This document shows, piece by piece, positions 43,171 through 52,224 of a stretch of 64,000 bases of DNA (position 1 is the stretch's first letter; every line of letters starts with the position of its first letter). The stretch is from Erysipelotrichaceae bacterium 66202529 (GTDB lineage Bacteria; Bacillota_I; Bacilli_A; Erysipelotrichales; Erysipelotrichaceae), in assembly GCA_017161075.1 (NCBI GenBank), contig CP046174.1, positions 2,418,001 through 2,482,000 of the forward strand. Reading direction: 5' to 3'. The notes under the pieces are model-generated. The model saw only the letters and a program-made list of their open reading frames with translations, was not told where the DNA came from and did no database searches. Both the position numbers and the translations under genes were made by a program.

Positions 43171-44407
43171 CCGCATCCTCCTTTGTGAGTATAAATGTCA
43201 TTTTCAATTCACAGGCCTTCATTGCACGCAGGATATCCGCACGCTCTACCTGTGTGATTTTTTCTATGATATCCTCTGTATCCCACTCGCGATCCAGCAA
43301 TACATTCTGATATTGCAAAGCGATGAGTGAATTCATGGAATCCTTGCTTGCCTTCAGGGAATTGATAATCATCTGCTTGGAAACCTGCAGCAGATCATCT
43401 TCAAAATCCCCTTCGCATACGCGTTGAAACTGCTTGCGGATCAAGGCGACCGTCTTTTCAATATTTTCCTTTTCCACACCAGTGGTTACACCAAGGGCTG
43501 CATCATAAGATATCAGATTGGAATAGATGGAATAGCAGAGACTGTTCTTCTCACGCACCTCCTGAAACAGCAGAGATGTGGAGTACTGACCAAACATCGC
43601 ATTTGCGACACGCAGCGGATAATAGTCCGCATCCGTTATCGCGGTATTTGTGAACCATACCACCATGATGCTGCTCTGCGTAATGTTACGGTATTCTGTT
43701 TTTGTCTCATCATGCAAATCATTTTGCACGGTATAAAAGGTTTTTACCTGTCCATCACGGGATACAAAAGGCAGATACTGCTTAACCAGCTGTTCCATCT
43801 GTGCATCATCAAAATCCCCGCATACAAGAACATCCACTATATCCTTTTTCAGCATTCGCTCATAAGCCTGCTTTATGTCGTCCAGTGTCAGCTGCATCAG
43901 CGTTTCGACATCACCAAGAGCAGAAATTCCCAGATAGTCACCTTCTCCAGCCAGCTTCAGCCCCTGAGAGATGGCATATTGCGCAGGATCATCCTCCATG
44001 CGTTCAATTTTTGCCTTTAATATACTGCGTGATTCCTCGAGTACATGTTCCTTTAACAGCGGCTGAAACAGCACCTCATGTAAAAAGGAAAACAAGGATT
44101 TTAAAAGCCCTTCCTCTCCCTTCACATAGCGCGGGTTAATCACCTTACTGCGAATTTCCACGATCTGTGCACTGCCGTAGCCCGCTGTCTGTGCATTCAG
44201 GGTTGCGCCGTAAAGCAGGTCGAGATAATCACTCATTTTCTTTTTCGTATCATATGTTTCACAGCGATCGCACAGCATCAATGCGAGCAATGATCTCGAT
44301 GCCGCAAGCTTTGGCTCCAGCTCACTGCGGAAACGGATACTGATACCGATATCTTTAAACTTTTCAGTTTTCATAAAATGGAGCTGTACTCCTTTTGTTA
44401 TCTGCAT
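43151..44407 (-). CDS. M16 peptidase-like protein lacking the zinc motif (YmfF-like)
   Basis: A 418-residue M16-fold protein. The place where HxxEH should occur reads LALMLCDRCETYDTKKKMSD, so the metal site is absent. It keeps the family pattern further on (YLDLLYGATLNAQTAGYGSA, VLVCGDFDDAQMEQLV). Such inactive partners form heterodimers with a catalytic paralogue, and that gene follows directly. The ATG at 44407 sits seven bases after GGAGG; the in-frame ATG at 44413 is too close to it. In B. subtilis the equivalent genes precede pgsA-cinA-recA; here they are about 17 kb apart. Confidence 0.88.
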   Translation of the reverse strand: MQITKGVQLHFMKTEKFKDIGISIRFRSELEPKLAASRSLLALMLCDRCETYDTKKKMSDYLDLLYGATLNAQTAGYGSAQIVEIRSKVINPRYVKGEEGLLKSLFSFLHEVLFQPLLKEHVLEESRSILKAKIERMEDDPAQYAISQGLKLAGEGDYLGISALGDVETLMQLTLDDIKQAYERMLKKDIVDVLVCGDFDDAQMEQLVKQYLPFVSRDGQVKTFYTVQNDLHDETKTEYRNITQSSIMVVWFTNTAITDADYYPLRVANAMFGQYSTSLLFQEVREKNSLCYSIYSNLISYDAALGVTTGVEKENIEKTVALIRKQFQRVCEGDFEDDLLQVSKQMIINSLKASKDSMNSLIALQYQNVLLDREWDTEDIIEKITQVERADILRAMKACELKMTFILTKEDADENNHE

Positions 44408-44705
44408 TTTCATACCTCCAGTGTTAGTATGCGCATATTTCAATCATTTACCATGCATATGTGCATCATGATTCTAATTGTACCACATCTGATGATGAAA
44501 AAGAACGCATTGTGCTTGATTCGTACAGAGCTGTTTCACTTCCTATGATAGCTTGTCCTTCTCTTTTTCCAAAAGCATTCCTTAGTAATCAAAGTATTTA
44601 TCTCTTTTTCTTTCGCATGGAAAGCCTAGTAATCAATAAGCAAAGGATTCTCATGGCAACATTTTGTTATTCTTTTCTTCTATATAAAGGAGCTTTTTAG
44701 TATGG
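44408..44705. other. Intergenic region upstream of the M16 pair
   Basis: No supportable gene. A plus-strand frame (44461-44700) has no ribosome binding site and no family. On the minus strand a TACAAT box (44482-44477) and, closer in, a CATACTA string just before the ymfF-like gene could be promoter parts. Confidence 0.4.
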
Positions 44706-44739
44706 AAAAAGGACATCCTGCCAGAAAAGCACGATGCCC
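44706..44739 (-). terminator. Terminator of the nucleoside transporter operon
   Basis: Minus-strand GGGCATC (44739-44733) and GATGTCC (44717-44711) pair with one G-U, followed by TTTTT. It lies about 65 bases after the last permease gene. Confidence 0.65.
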
Positions 44740-44805
44740 TTATACTTTTTTCAGATAACGTCTGCCTTTTGCATGATCTGTCCAGCAGCTTACCGATCGT
44801 AAGCC

Positions 44806-45759
44806 TTACCGTTTTCCTTTGTCAAACGGCTCTCCTTCCGCAGCAGGTGCCGCCGAATTTTTGGATACAAAGGCAAGCACGATCAGCGTTGCGATATATG
44901 GTACCATTTTATAGATGTATGGAGGAATGTTGAGTCCTGCCAGAAATGGTATACCGCTGGAGGTTGCTGCGACGGTTTTCATAAAGCCGAAGAACAGCGC
45001 CGCAAAGAAGATACGGAATGGCTTCCACTGACCGAAAATCAGAACAGCCAACGCCAAAAATCCATAGCCTGCAACATCAGCATTAAACACGTTGCTTGTC
45101 GGAACAACAAAGATCAATCCGCCAATACCAGCCAGAAAGCCGGAAATTAGCGTACCCGCATAGCGCATTTTGTATACGCTGATACCTGCGGAATCCGCCG
45201 CCTGAGGAAGCTCACCACAGGCACGAAGACGCAGACCAAAGCGCGTTTTGTAAATGATCACCCAGGCAAGCACAAGAAACAGCAAGCCAATATAGGTAGT
45301 GATATATGTGTTTTTAAACAGTAAATCACCTATGATTGGAATGGAGCCTAGTACCGGTACAGATTCAATACGGAATACATTTTCAAACTGAATCTGTTGT
45401 GTCTGCTGGAAGGTTCTTGCGATAAAAATACAGAATGCAGGGGCAAAGGTATTCAGTGCAGTACCACTGATTACCTGATCTGCCTTCATATGTATTGCCG
45501 CAAAGGCATGGAACAGGGAAAACACGATACCTGCCGCACCCGCAACCAGAACTGCACAGAGAAGCAGCAGCTGCGGCGGCATGGAATGGTTAAAGATATG
45601 AATGAAACCGATACCGCACAATGCCCCGATCAGCATGATACCCTCAAGCGCGATATTGATAACACCGCTTCGCTCAGAGAACAGACCGCCAAGTGCTACA
45701 ACAAGTAGTGGAATGGCGAAAAACCAGGTCTGCTGAACCAGAAAGAATATTGTATCCAT
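44806..45759 (-). CDS. nupQ: Nucleoside ABC transporter permease (NupQ-like)
   Basis: A 317-residue inner-membrane permease of the branched-chain/sugar type with about nine hydrophobic segments. GVINIALEGIMLIGAL near residue 35 and the loop ISVYKMRYAGTLISGFLAGI followed by GGLIFV are family signatures. It forms a pair with the preceding permease and the double ATPase. B. subtilis NupNOPQ (YufNOPQ) takes up guanosine. Start is three bases after the nupP stop. Last gene of the operon. Confidence 0.9.
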   Translation of the reverse strand: MDTIFFLVQQTWFFAIPLLVVALGGLFSERSGVINIALEGIMLIGALCGIGFIHIFNHSMPPQLLLLCAVLVAGAAGIVFSLFHAFAAIHMKADQVISGTALNTFAPAFCIFIARTFQQTQQIQFENVFRIESVPVLGSIPIIGDLLFKNTYITTYIGLLFLVLAWVIIYKTRFGLRLRACGELPQAADSAGISVYKMRYAGTLISGFLAGIGGLIFVVPTSNVFNADVAGYGFLALAVLIFGQWKPFRIFFAALFFGFMKTVAATSSGIPFLAGLNIPPYIYKMVPYIATLIVLAFVSKNSAAPAAEGEPFDKGKR

Positions 45760-45762
45760 CGC

Positions 45763-46860
45763 TTACTCCCCTTCCTTTTTTACTGCGCCCAGCTCTTTTG
45801 TTTTCCTGCGCTTTGACAGCCATACCTTAATCATCAGGGATAACGCAGAGCAGTAAATAATGCAGGAAATGATAATATCAACAATCTGCGGAATAAAGCC
45901 GAATTGCTGCATAGAATTACCGCCGACATTCAGATAGGCGATAAATAGTCCCGCAAACAGAACACCGATTGGATTGGAAAGACCAAGCAGGGCAACCGGG
46001 ATACCATTGAAGCCCTCTGCCGGAAGCACATCCACAACCTCAATGAATTTTCCGGACCCGCTTAAATACAGCAGACCGCCGCCGACACCGGCCAGTGCAC
46101 CGGCAATTACCATGGAAAGGATTATGTTGCGCTTTTCATTGATACCCGCATATCTACTGGCATCCTTATTGAAGCCGCATGCCTTCATTTCATAACCGAA
46201 CGTCGTCTTGTTCAATACGATATAGATCAATATCACAAAGAGAATTGCAATAATGAAGCCGCCATTTGCCGGAGAACCGGTAAAAAGCTTATCAAAGCCC
46301 ATCTTCGGTATGACCGCCGTGGAAGCTACCGGCAGTGACTGATTTCGCAAAGCATCAAACAGCACAAGACTAACAGAGTAGTTAACCAGGTACATACCGA
46401 TATAATTCATCATAATAGAGGAAATAACCTCATTCACATTCAGATACGCCTTCATAACACCCGGAATAACAGCCCACAGACCACCTGCCACAAAAGCACC
46501 GAGAATGGCAACTAGCCAGTGAATACTGCCAGGCAGGAAGGTCCACTTCACACCGATATAGACAGCCGCAAATGCTCCTACGATGAATTGTCCCGGTGTT
46601 CCAATATTGAATAATCCGGTTTTAAAAGCAAACCCTACCGATAATCCGGTCATGATAATCGGCACTGCATAGTACAGGACACGTCCGATTCCCAGCATAC
46701 CATCCTCAATTGGGCCGGCAAGCAGAGTACGAAGCCCGTTCAGTGCCTCTCCGGAATTCGATATAAAGATAACGACAGCTCCAATCAACAATCCGATCAG
46801 GATCGCAATGACGGAAGAGCCGAAGTTTTTAAATGCATCACTCTGTATCAGCTTTTTCAT
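45763..46860 (-). CDS. nupP: Nucleoside ABC transporter permease (NupP-like)
   Basis: A 365-residue permease with eight to ten membrane segments. The segment KTGLFNIGTPGQFIVGAFAA and the late PAEGFNGIPVALLGLSNPIG are typical of BmpA-dependent nucleoside transporters. The ATG at 46860 follows GAGGGG and lies inside the last 23 bases of the ATPase gene, so the two are translationally coupled. The longer frame upstream is only overlap with the ATPase gene. Confidence 0.9.
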   Translation of the reverse strand: MKKLIQSDAFKNFGSSVIAILIGLLIGAVVIFISNSGEALNGLRTLLAGPIEDGMLGIGRVLYYAVPIIMTGLSVGFAFKTGLFNIGTPGQFIVGAFAAVYIGVKWTFLPGSIHWLVAILGAFVAGGLWAVIPGVMKAYLNVNEVISSIMMNYIGMYLVNYSVSLVLFDALRNQSLPVASTAVIPKMGFDKLFTGSPANGGFIIAILFVILIYIVLNKTTFGYEMKACGFNKDASRYAGINEKRNIILSMVIAGALAGVGGGLLYLSGSGKFIEVVDVLPAEGFNGIPVALLGLSNPIGVLFAGLFIAYLNVGGNSMQQFGFIPQIVDIIISCIIYCSALSLMIKVWLSKRRKTKELGAVKKEGE

Positions 46861-48379
46861 ATTCTGCCCCTCTCTTTGATCCTGCCATATATAATCCAAG
46901 CTCCTGGATCGTTGTCTGCTGCGGATCCAGCTCCGCAACGATTTCACCCTCATACATGACAAGGATGCGATCCGCAAGGTTCATGACCTCATCCAGCTCC
47001 AGGGATATCAAAAGGATGGCACGGCCTTCATCCCGTTCCTTGACCAGCTGGGAATGTATGTATTCAATGGCCCCGACATCCAGACCACGGGTTGGCTGTA
47101 CCGCCAGCAGCAGCTTTGGATCATTTTCGATTTCCCGTGCGATGATCGCCTTCTGCTGATTTCCACCGCTCATGCTTCTGGCCGGTGTCCGACTTCCCTG
47201 TCCGCTGCGGACGTCGTATTTTTCAATCAGCTGATCAGAATACGTGGTAATATCCGCAAATTTCAGAAACCCGCGATTGCTGAATTTCTTTGTGAAATAA
47301 GACTTTAAAACCATATTAAAGGACAGTGGATAATCCAGAACGAGACCATACTTATGACGATCCTCCGGTATGTGTCCCAGTCCGTCCAGATTCCGTTTAC
47401 GGATGCTGGCCTTTGTAATATCCTTATCTCCAAGACGGATACTGCCTTCCTTAACATCCAGCAGGCCGCTGAGCGCATATACTAGCTCAGACTGTCCGTT
47501 ACCGTCAATCCCGGCAACACAGACAATTTCACCCTCATGCACCTGAAAGCTGACCTTCTTCACAACATCCTGATGACCCTTTTTGGCAACACTCAGATTT
47601 TGGACATCCAGCATGACACCCTTTGGCTGTGCGGGCTTTTTATCCACATTGAAATTTACCTTGCGGCCGACCATCATTTCCGACATTTCTTCCTTGCTGG
47701 TATCCTTCACATCGATGGTTCCGATATATTTCCCCTTGCGCAAAACGCTGCAGCGATCGGCTACTGCCTTGATTTCATTCAGCTTGTGCGTGATAAAGAG
47801 AATGGATTTTCCCTCTTTTGTCAAATCCTTCATTATGCCCATCAGCTCATCGATTTCCTGTGGTGTCAGCACTGCCGTAGGCTCATCAAAGATCAGAATT
47901 TCGTTGTCACGGTACAGCATTTTCAGAATTTCCACACGCTGCTGCATACCGACTGTGATCTCGCTGGTAATGGCATCCACATCCACATTCAAATGATACT
48001 TTTCGCTCAGGCCCATAACCTTTTTTCTTGCCTCACTCATCGTCAGCAGACCGTTTTTTACATCCTCTGCTCCGAGGATGATATTCTCCAGTACGGTAAA
48101 ATTGTGAACCAGCTTAAAATGCTGATGCACCATACCGATGCCAAGTCGGTTGGCGTCATTGGGATTGTTGATGCTGACGATTTCCCCATTCATTTTAATG
48201 CATCCCTTTTCCGGCTGATACATACCGAACAGAACGCTCATGAGGGTGGATTTGCCGGCACCGTTCTCTCCCAGCAATGCATGGATTTCTCCTTTTTTCA
48301 ACTGCAGTGTAATATCGTCATTGGCAATAATGCCCGGAAACTCTTTTGTGATATTACACATTTCAATGATGTATTCCAT
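46838..48379 (-). CDS. nupO: Nucleoside ABC transporter double ATPase (NupO-like)
   Basis: A 513-residue protein with two fused ATP-binding cassettes. The first has Walker A GENGAGKST, the signature ITVGMQQRVEI and Walker B ILIFDEPTAVLT. The second has a degenerate Walker A (GIDGNGQSE) and signature SMSGGNQQKAIIARE, as expected in sugar/nucleoside importers where one site is weak. GGAGTG precedes the ATG at 48379. It lies about 200 bases after the binding-protein gene, with a hairpin between. Confidence 0.93.
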   Translation of the reverse strand: MEYIIEMCNITKEFPGIIANDDITLQLKKGEIHALLGENGAGKSTLMSVLFGMYQPEKGCIKMNGEIVSINNPNDANRLGIGMVHQHFKLVHNFTVLENIILGAEDVKNGLLTMSEARKKVMGLSEKYHLNVDVDAITSEITVGMQQRVEILKMLYRDNEILIFDEPTAVLTPQEIDELMGIMKDLTKEGKSILFITHKLNEIKAVADRCSVLRKGKYIGTIDVKDTSKEEMSEMMVGRKVNFNVDKKPAQPKGVMLDVQNLSVAKKGHQDVVKKVSFQVHEGEIVCVAGIDGNGQSELVYALSGLLDVKEGSIRLGDKDITKASIRKRNLDGLGHIPEDRHKYGLVLDYPLSFNMVLKSYFTKKFSNRGFLKFADITTYSDQLIEKYDVRSGQGSRTPARSMSGGNQQKAIIAREIENDPKLLLAVQPTRGLDVGAIEYIHSQLVKERDEGRAILLISLELDEVMNLADRILVMYEGEIVAELDPQQTTIQELGLYMAGSKRGAEYEKADTE

Positions 48380-48549
48380 GGTTTCACTCCAATCATATGC
48401 CTGCAGAGCATTGTGAAAATAGTATCTGTACGGATACCGCATCTATGCGTAGAATTATTTCACGATACTCTTTTCAAGCTTTTGTTCTATATTATTATAC
48501 CTTTTTTTCTACCCGTTCGTAAACAGGAAGTTGTAAAAAATCAGAAAAG

Positions 48550-48573
48550 CTGTCCACAGTATGCAGACAGCCT
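48550..48573 (-). terminator. Hairpin between the BMP lipoprotein gene and the ATPase gene
   Basis: Minus-strand GCTGTC, 11 bases, GACAGC, then TTTTCTGATTTTTT. A weak terminator here would let the binding protein be made in excess over the transporter. Confidence 0.5.
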
Positions 48574-48583
48574 GTTTCTCGTA

Positions 48584-49687
48584 TTATTTGATATAATCCA
48601 GTTTTACCTGAGGAGCCTTGATCTGTGTAGGATCCTTGAAGTCTTCATTCTTTTTGATTGTGATTTCGCCTTCTTTGATCTTTGCATACAGAGCATCGTA
48701 TTCCTTCTGTGTGAATTTTTCAAACTTGCTGGTCTTCATTGGCAGACCTACAGAGTCATCCTTTGCGCCAAGAACGATGTTTTCTCCACCTGGGAAGGTT
48801 CCATCATCAATTGCTTTCAGTTCCTTTGTTACAGATACAGCCAGCTGCTTGTATGCAGATGTAATAACTGTACTGCTTTCATTGGACTGGTCAACATCGA
48901 CACCGATTACAAGTCCCTTGTTTGCTTCTGCAGCAGCCATAACAGAGTTTCCGATACCTCCACCGCAGGAGAAGATAACCTCAGTATCATTCTTATACCA
49001 GGAAGCTGCTTCTGACTGAATTTCAGCACTTGGATTAAAGGTTCCGGTATATTTGTATTTCATTTCGATTTTTACATCCATTTCCTTAGCAGCATCGTTT
49101 GCACCCTGAATGAAGCCGTAACCGAAGTTTACAACTGCAGGAACTGCGATTCCACCCATGAAGCCAAGCTTAGTCTTACCTTCCTTAACGATTGCATAAC
49201 CAGCCATATAGCCTGCTTCGTTCTCAGAATACTTGATACCTACGGTATTCTTTGCAGTTTTGAATTTTGCATTTTCCTGAGCACCGTCATTTGGATAACC
49301 GTCAATCAGAATAAATTTAACATCCGGATATGTATCCTGTTTTTCATAAATAGATGGTTCAAACAGATAACCAGGAGTTACGATGACCTTTGCGCCATAT
49401 TTGTTGACAGCCTGATCGATTGCCTCCTTGTACGCATTGTCAGATTTTTCTGTCGGTTTGATATATTCAACCTTCTTACCTGTTTCTTCGCCGTACGCTT
49501 TGACACCTTCCCATGTACCCTGATTGAATGATTTGTCATCAATGGTACCAACATCGGTAATCATAACAACTTCAGCCTTGGAATCAGAACCTTTCCCATC
49601 GTCCTTCTTCCCTTCGTCCTTGCTTCCGCAGGCAGTCAGAGATACTGCCATCATGAACGAAGCGGCAACGCATAAAAACTTTTTCAT
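48584..49687 (-). CDS. nupN: BMP-family nucleoside-binding lipoprotein
   Basis: A 367-residue lipoprotein. The signal peptide ends in the lipobox SLTAC (Cys20), followed by a Gly/Lys/Asp-rich linker. The periplasmic-binding-protein fold has VVMITDVGTIDDKSFNQGTW (DDKSFN is a BMP hallmark), GFMGGIAVPAVVNFGYGFIQ and VIGVDVDQSNES. Members bind purine nucleosides. It is first in nupNOPQ with its own promoter. AGGAGG precedes the ATG. Confidence 0.95.
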   Translation of the reverse strand: MKKFLCVAASFMMAVSLTACGSKDEGKKDDGKGSDSKAEVVMITDVGTIDDKSFNQGTWEGVKAYGEETGKKVEYIKPTEKSDNAYKEAIDQAVNKYGAKVIVTPGYLFEPSIYEKQDTYPDVKFILIDGYPNDGAQENAKFKTAKNTVGIKYSENEAGYMAGYAIVKEGKTKLGFMGGIAVPAVVNFGYGFIQGANDAAKEMDVKIEMKYKYTGTFNPSAEIQSEAASWYKNDTEVIFSCGGGIGNSVMAAAEANKGLVIGVDVDQSNESSTVITSAYKQLAVSVTKELKAIDDGTFPGGENIVLGAKDDSVGLPMKTSKFEKFTQKEYDALYAKIKEGEITIKKNEDFKDPTQIKAPQVKLDYIK

Positions 49688-49733
49688 TTTTGCATTTCCT
49701 CCTTATTGAATGAAGCTTCTTCATTACATATTT

Positions 49734-49762
49734 ATTTTAGCGTTTTTCCCTGCGTTTGTAAA
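49734..49762 (-). promoter_or_regulatory. Promoter of the nucleoside transporter operon
   Basis: On the minus strand TTTACA (49762-49757), 17 bases, TAAAAT (49739-49734). An imperfect palindrome, AATGAA-GCTTC-TTCATT, lies downstream of it (about 49708-49725) and could be an operator. No purine riboswitch is visible in the short leader. Confidence 0.65.
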
Positions 49763-49800
49763 TGGAATTATCACAATTTTGAACGAAATTCACAAAAATA

Positions 49801-49822
49801 AAAACGGTTACATAATGTAACC
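49801..49822 (-). terminator. Intrinsic terminator of ftsK
   Basis: Minus-strand GGTTACAT, one base, ATGTAACC, then a TTTTTATTTTT run. Confidence 0.82.
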
Positions 49823-49826
49823 ATCC

Positions 49827-52193
49827 TTATTCTTCCTCTGTCTGTTCACTCTTTGCATACACCTCACGCGGCTTGCTGCCTCTTGCTGGACCAATCACAC
49901 CGTTATCCTCCAGTGTGTCGATCAAACGGGCAGCACGGGCATAGCCGATGCTGAATTTTCGCTGAATCAAGGAGGTACTCGCTTTGCGGGTGGATATGAT
50001 AAACTCCTTTACCTCATCATAAAGCGGATCCCCTGTTTCACTCGTTGTCGGCCCCACACCGCCATCCAGCAGCTCCAGGCGTAAAAAGGCATCATCGAAT
50101 TTTGGTTTTCCCTGCCGGGATACAAACTCGCAAATATCTGCGACCTCATCATCACTGACAAAGACGCCCTGTACACGGGTTGCCACCGTTTCCCCTACCG
50201 GGACATACAGCATATCGCCGTTTCCAAGCAGCTTTTCCGCCCCCATCTGATCCAGTATCGTCCGAGAGTCAACGGCACTGCTGACGGCAAAGGCAATCCG
50301 TGAGGGAATGTTCGCCTTGATAACACCGGTGATTACATCCACACTTGGACGCTGTGTCGCAACGATCAAATGAATACCGGCTGCACGGGCAAGCTGTGTA
50401 ATGCGCTGAATGCTGCCCTCTACTTCCTTAGCAGCAACCAGCATCAGATCCGCAAGCTCATCAATGATTACGACGATCCACGGAAGCGGAGACAGTCCCT
50501 CCTCAGGATGCGCCTCTATGTAGGAATTATAGCCTGCAATATTGCGGACACCGGCCATAGAAAACAGCTCATAACGATTATCCATCATCGTGACGATGAC
50601 CTTTAACGCCCGGTTGGCCTCCTCACCATCCGTGATAACAGGCCCCAATAGATGTGGTATTTCCTTATACGGAGTAAACTCCACCTTTTTCGGATCCACC
50701 AGCAGCAGCTTTACCTCATCCGGCTTTGCACGCATTAAAATGGAGGTTATGATGGAATTGACACACACAGACTTTCCGCTTCCGGTTGCACCTGCAATCA
50801 GAAGATGCGGCATCCGGTTCAGCTCACCGTAAACACAATTCCCCATCAGATCCTTACCAAGCGCGAACAGCATCCTGCTCTCCGCAAGCTTGTCAGGTAT
50901 ATTCTTCATGAGCTCCTTCATACTGACACTCGTCTTTTCTACATTCGGAATTTCGATACCGACGGCAGACTTACCCGGAATCGGAGCTTCAATGCGGATA
51001 TCCTTGGCCGCCAATGCCATCTTGATATCGTATTGTAAATTACTAATTTTATTCACCCGTACCCCGAGATCCGGCTTCACCTCAAACTTAGTAACCGCCG
51101 GGCCGATATGCGTCGCGACAAGCGTAGCCTTGACACCGAACTGATCCAGAATTTCAATGAGCTGGCGTCCTGCATCATTTGCAGCACTGACATTGGCCGT
51201 GGAACGGCTTTTCTTTCCGACTTCCTTTAACAGAGTCAGCCGTGGCAGCTTATATCTGCTCCAGTCCTCCTGAAAGCTGGATACAAAGGTATCCTCACCA
51301 CCGATGGTATCCTCAATGATACGCTTATTTTCCGCTGCCTTCTGAGCGTTCTTATCCAGCGCATCCCCAATCACATCGTCTTCCTGCACGTGCTCCTTAT
51401 CCGCAAGAAATCCTGTACTTCTCTTATCGCTTTGTATATCAAAATCATCATCGATATCCAGAAAGGACACCTGCCCGGGCTTTATCCGCTCCTCAATATT
51501 GATTTTACCAAGCATACTCCTGCTTTCCTGCTGCTGTGCCTCCTGCTCTTTTCTTGTCTGCTTTGCCTGCTGCCTTTGCTCTCTTCGCTGTGCACCCTTC
51601 GCGGCGCGTGATTTCCGCATCGAAGCAAATGGCGTCACAATAGAAGCTGCCGCAGTTTTCAGCCGGGCAAAGCCGGAACCGCTCAGCAGTAATATCAGTG
51701 CTAAAACAAGCAATGCAATGACAATGATCCAGGTTCCCTTGTAATCAAAAAGAAACGTACATAAAGAAACCAGGAAGGCACCGATCAGGCCTCCCTTGGC
51801 TGCAATTTCTCCCCGGAATACAAGCATGGAATCCTGCAGATACCGGGAGAGAATATCCATTCCCTTCAATGTTTCATTTTGGGGTATACTGGCAGCGATG
51901 ATCCACGCACACAGCAGGACACCGATGCCGATCAAATACTTCATTGGAACATCCCGTATGGATTTTTTCAGCATCATCATAATACACAGTACAATAATCA
52001 CACCGTAAATCACACCATACAGATTCCCAAACACATATTTGATCATACTCGTCGTCAGCTCTCCGATAAATCCAATCTGTAAACCTCCGATAATCGACAA
52101 GGTAATCAGGACAAGAGAATATATGTAGACCAGAACTTCATTTTCTACCATCTGCTTCTGTTTCTGCGATTTTCTTGTTTTCGATTTCGCCAT
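49827..52193 (-). CDS. DNA translocase FtsK/SpoIIIE
   Basis: A 788-residue DNA pump. Four membrane segments (about 20-165) are followed by a short charged linker (200-300). The motor has Walker A GATGSGKSVCVN and Walker B WIVVIIDELADLMLVA, plus IHLIVATQRPSVDVI. The C-terminal winged-helix gamma domain (KASTSLIQRKFSIGYARAAR) reads polar DNA sequences. In spore formers this type pumps the chromosome into the forespore, or clears septal DNA. FtsK and SpoIIIE cannot be separated by sequence alone. It follows the RNase J-like gene by 31 bases. Confidence 0.95.
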   Translation of the reverse strand: MAKSKTRKSQKQKQMVENEVLVYIYSLVLITLSIIGGLQIGFIGELTTSMIKYVFGNLYGVIYGVIIVLCIMMMLKKSIRDVPMKYLIGIGVLLCAWIIAASIPQNETLKGMDILSRYLQDSMLVFRGEIAAKGGLIGAFLVSLCTFLFDYKGTWIIVIALLVLALILLLSGSGFARLKTAAASIVTPFASMRKSRAAKGAQRREQRQQAKQTRKEQEAQQQESRSMLGKINIEERIKPGQVSFLDIDDDFDIQSDKRSTGFLADKEHVQEDDVIGDALDKNAQKAAENKRIIEDTIGGEDTFVSSFQEDWSRYKLPRLTLLKEVGKKSRSTANVSAANDAGRQLIEILDQFGVKATLVATHIGPAVTKFEVKPDLGVRVNKISNLQYDIKMALAAKDIRIEAPIPGKSAVGIEIPNVEKTSVSMKELMKNIPDKLAESRMLFALGKDLMGNCVYGELNRMPHLLIAGATGSGKSVCVNSIITSILMRAKPDEVKLLLVDPKKVEFTPYKEIPHLLGPVITDGEEANRALKVIVTMMDNRYELFSMAGVRNIAGYNSYIEAHPEEGLSPLPWIVVIIDELADLMLVAAKEVEGSIQRITQLARAAGIHLIVATQRPSVDVITGVIKANIPSRIAFAVSSAVDSRTILDQMGAEKLLGNGDMLYVPVGETVATRVQGVFVSDDEVADICEFVSRQGKPKFDDAFLRLELLDGGVGPTTSETGDPLYDEVKEFIISTRKASTSLIQRKFSIGYARAARLIDTLEDNGVIGPARGSKPREVYAKSEQTEEE

Positions 52194-52224
52194 AAGCGCC
52201 TCCTATCCCTTTCTTTTATCCTTT

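Noticed and set aside
44461..44700. 79-codon plus-strand frame between the M16 and Nup operons
   Set aside because: No ribosome binding site and no domain; it overlaps likely promoter elements of the M16 operon.
49688..49800. Purine riboswitch upstream of the nucleoside transporter
   Set aside because: The leader after the promoter is only about 40 bases, too short for the aptamer.
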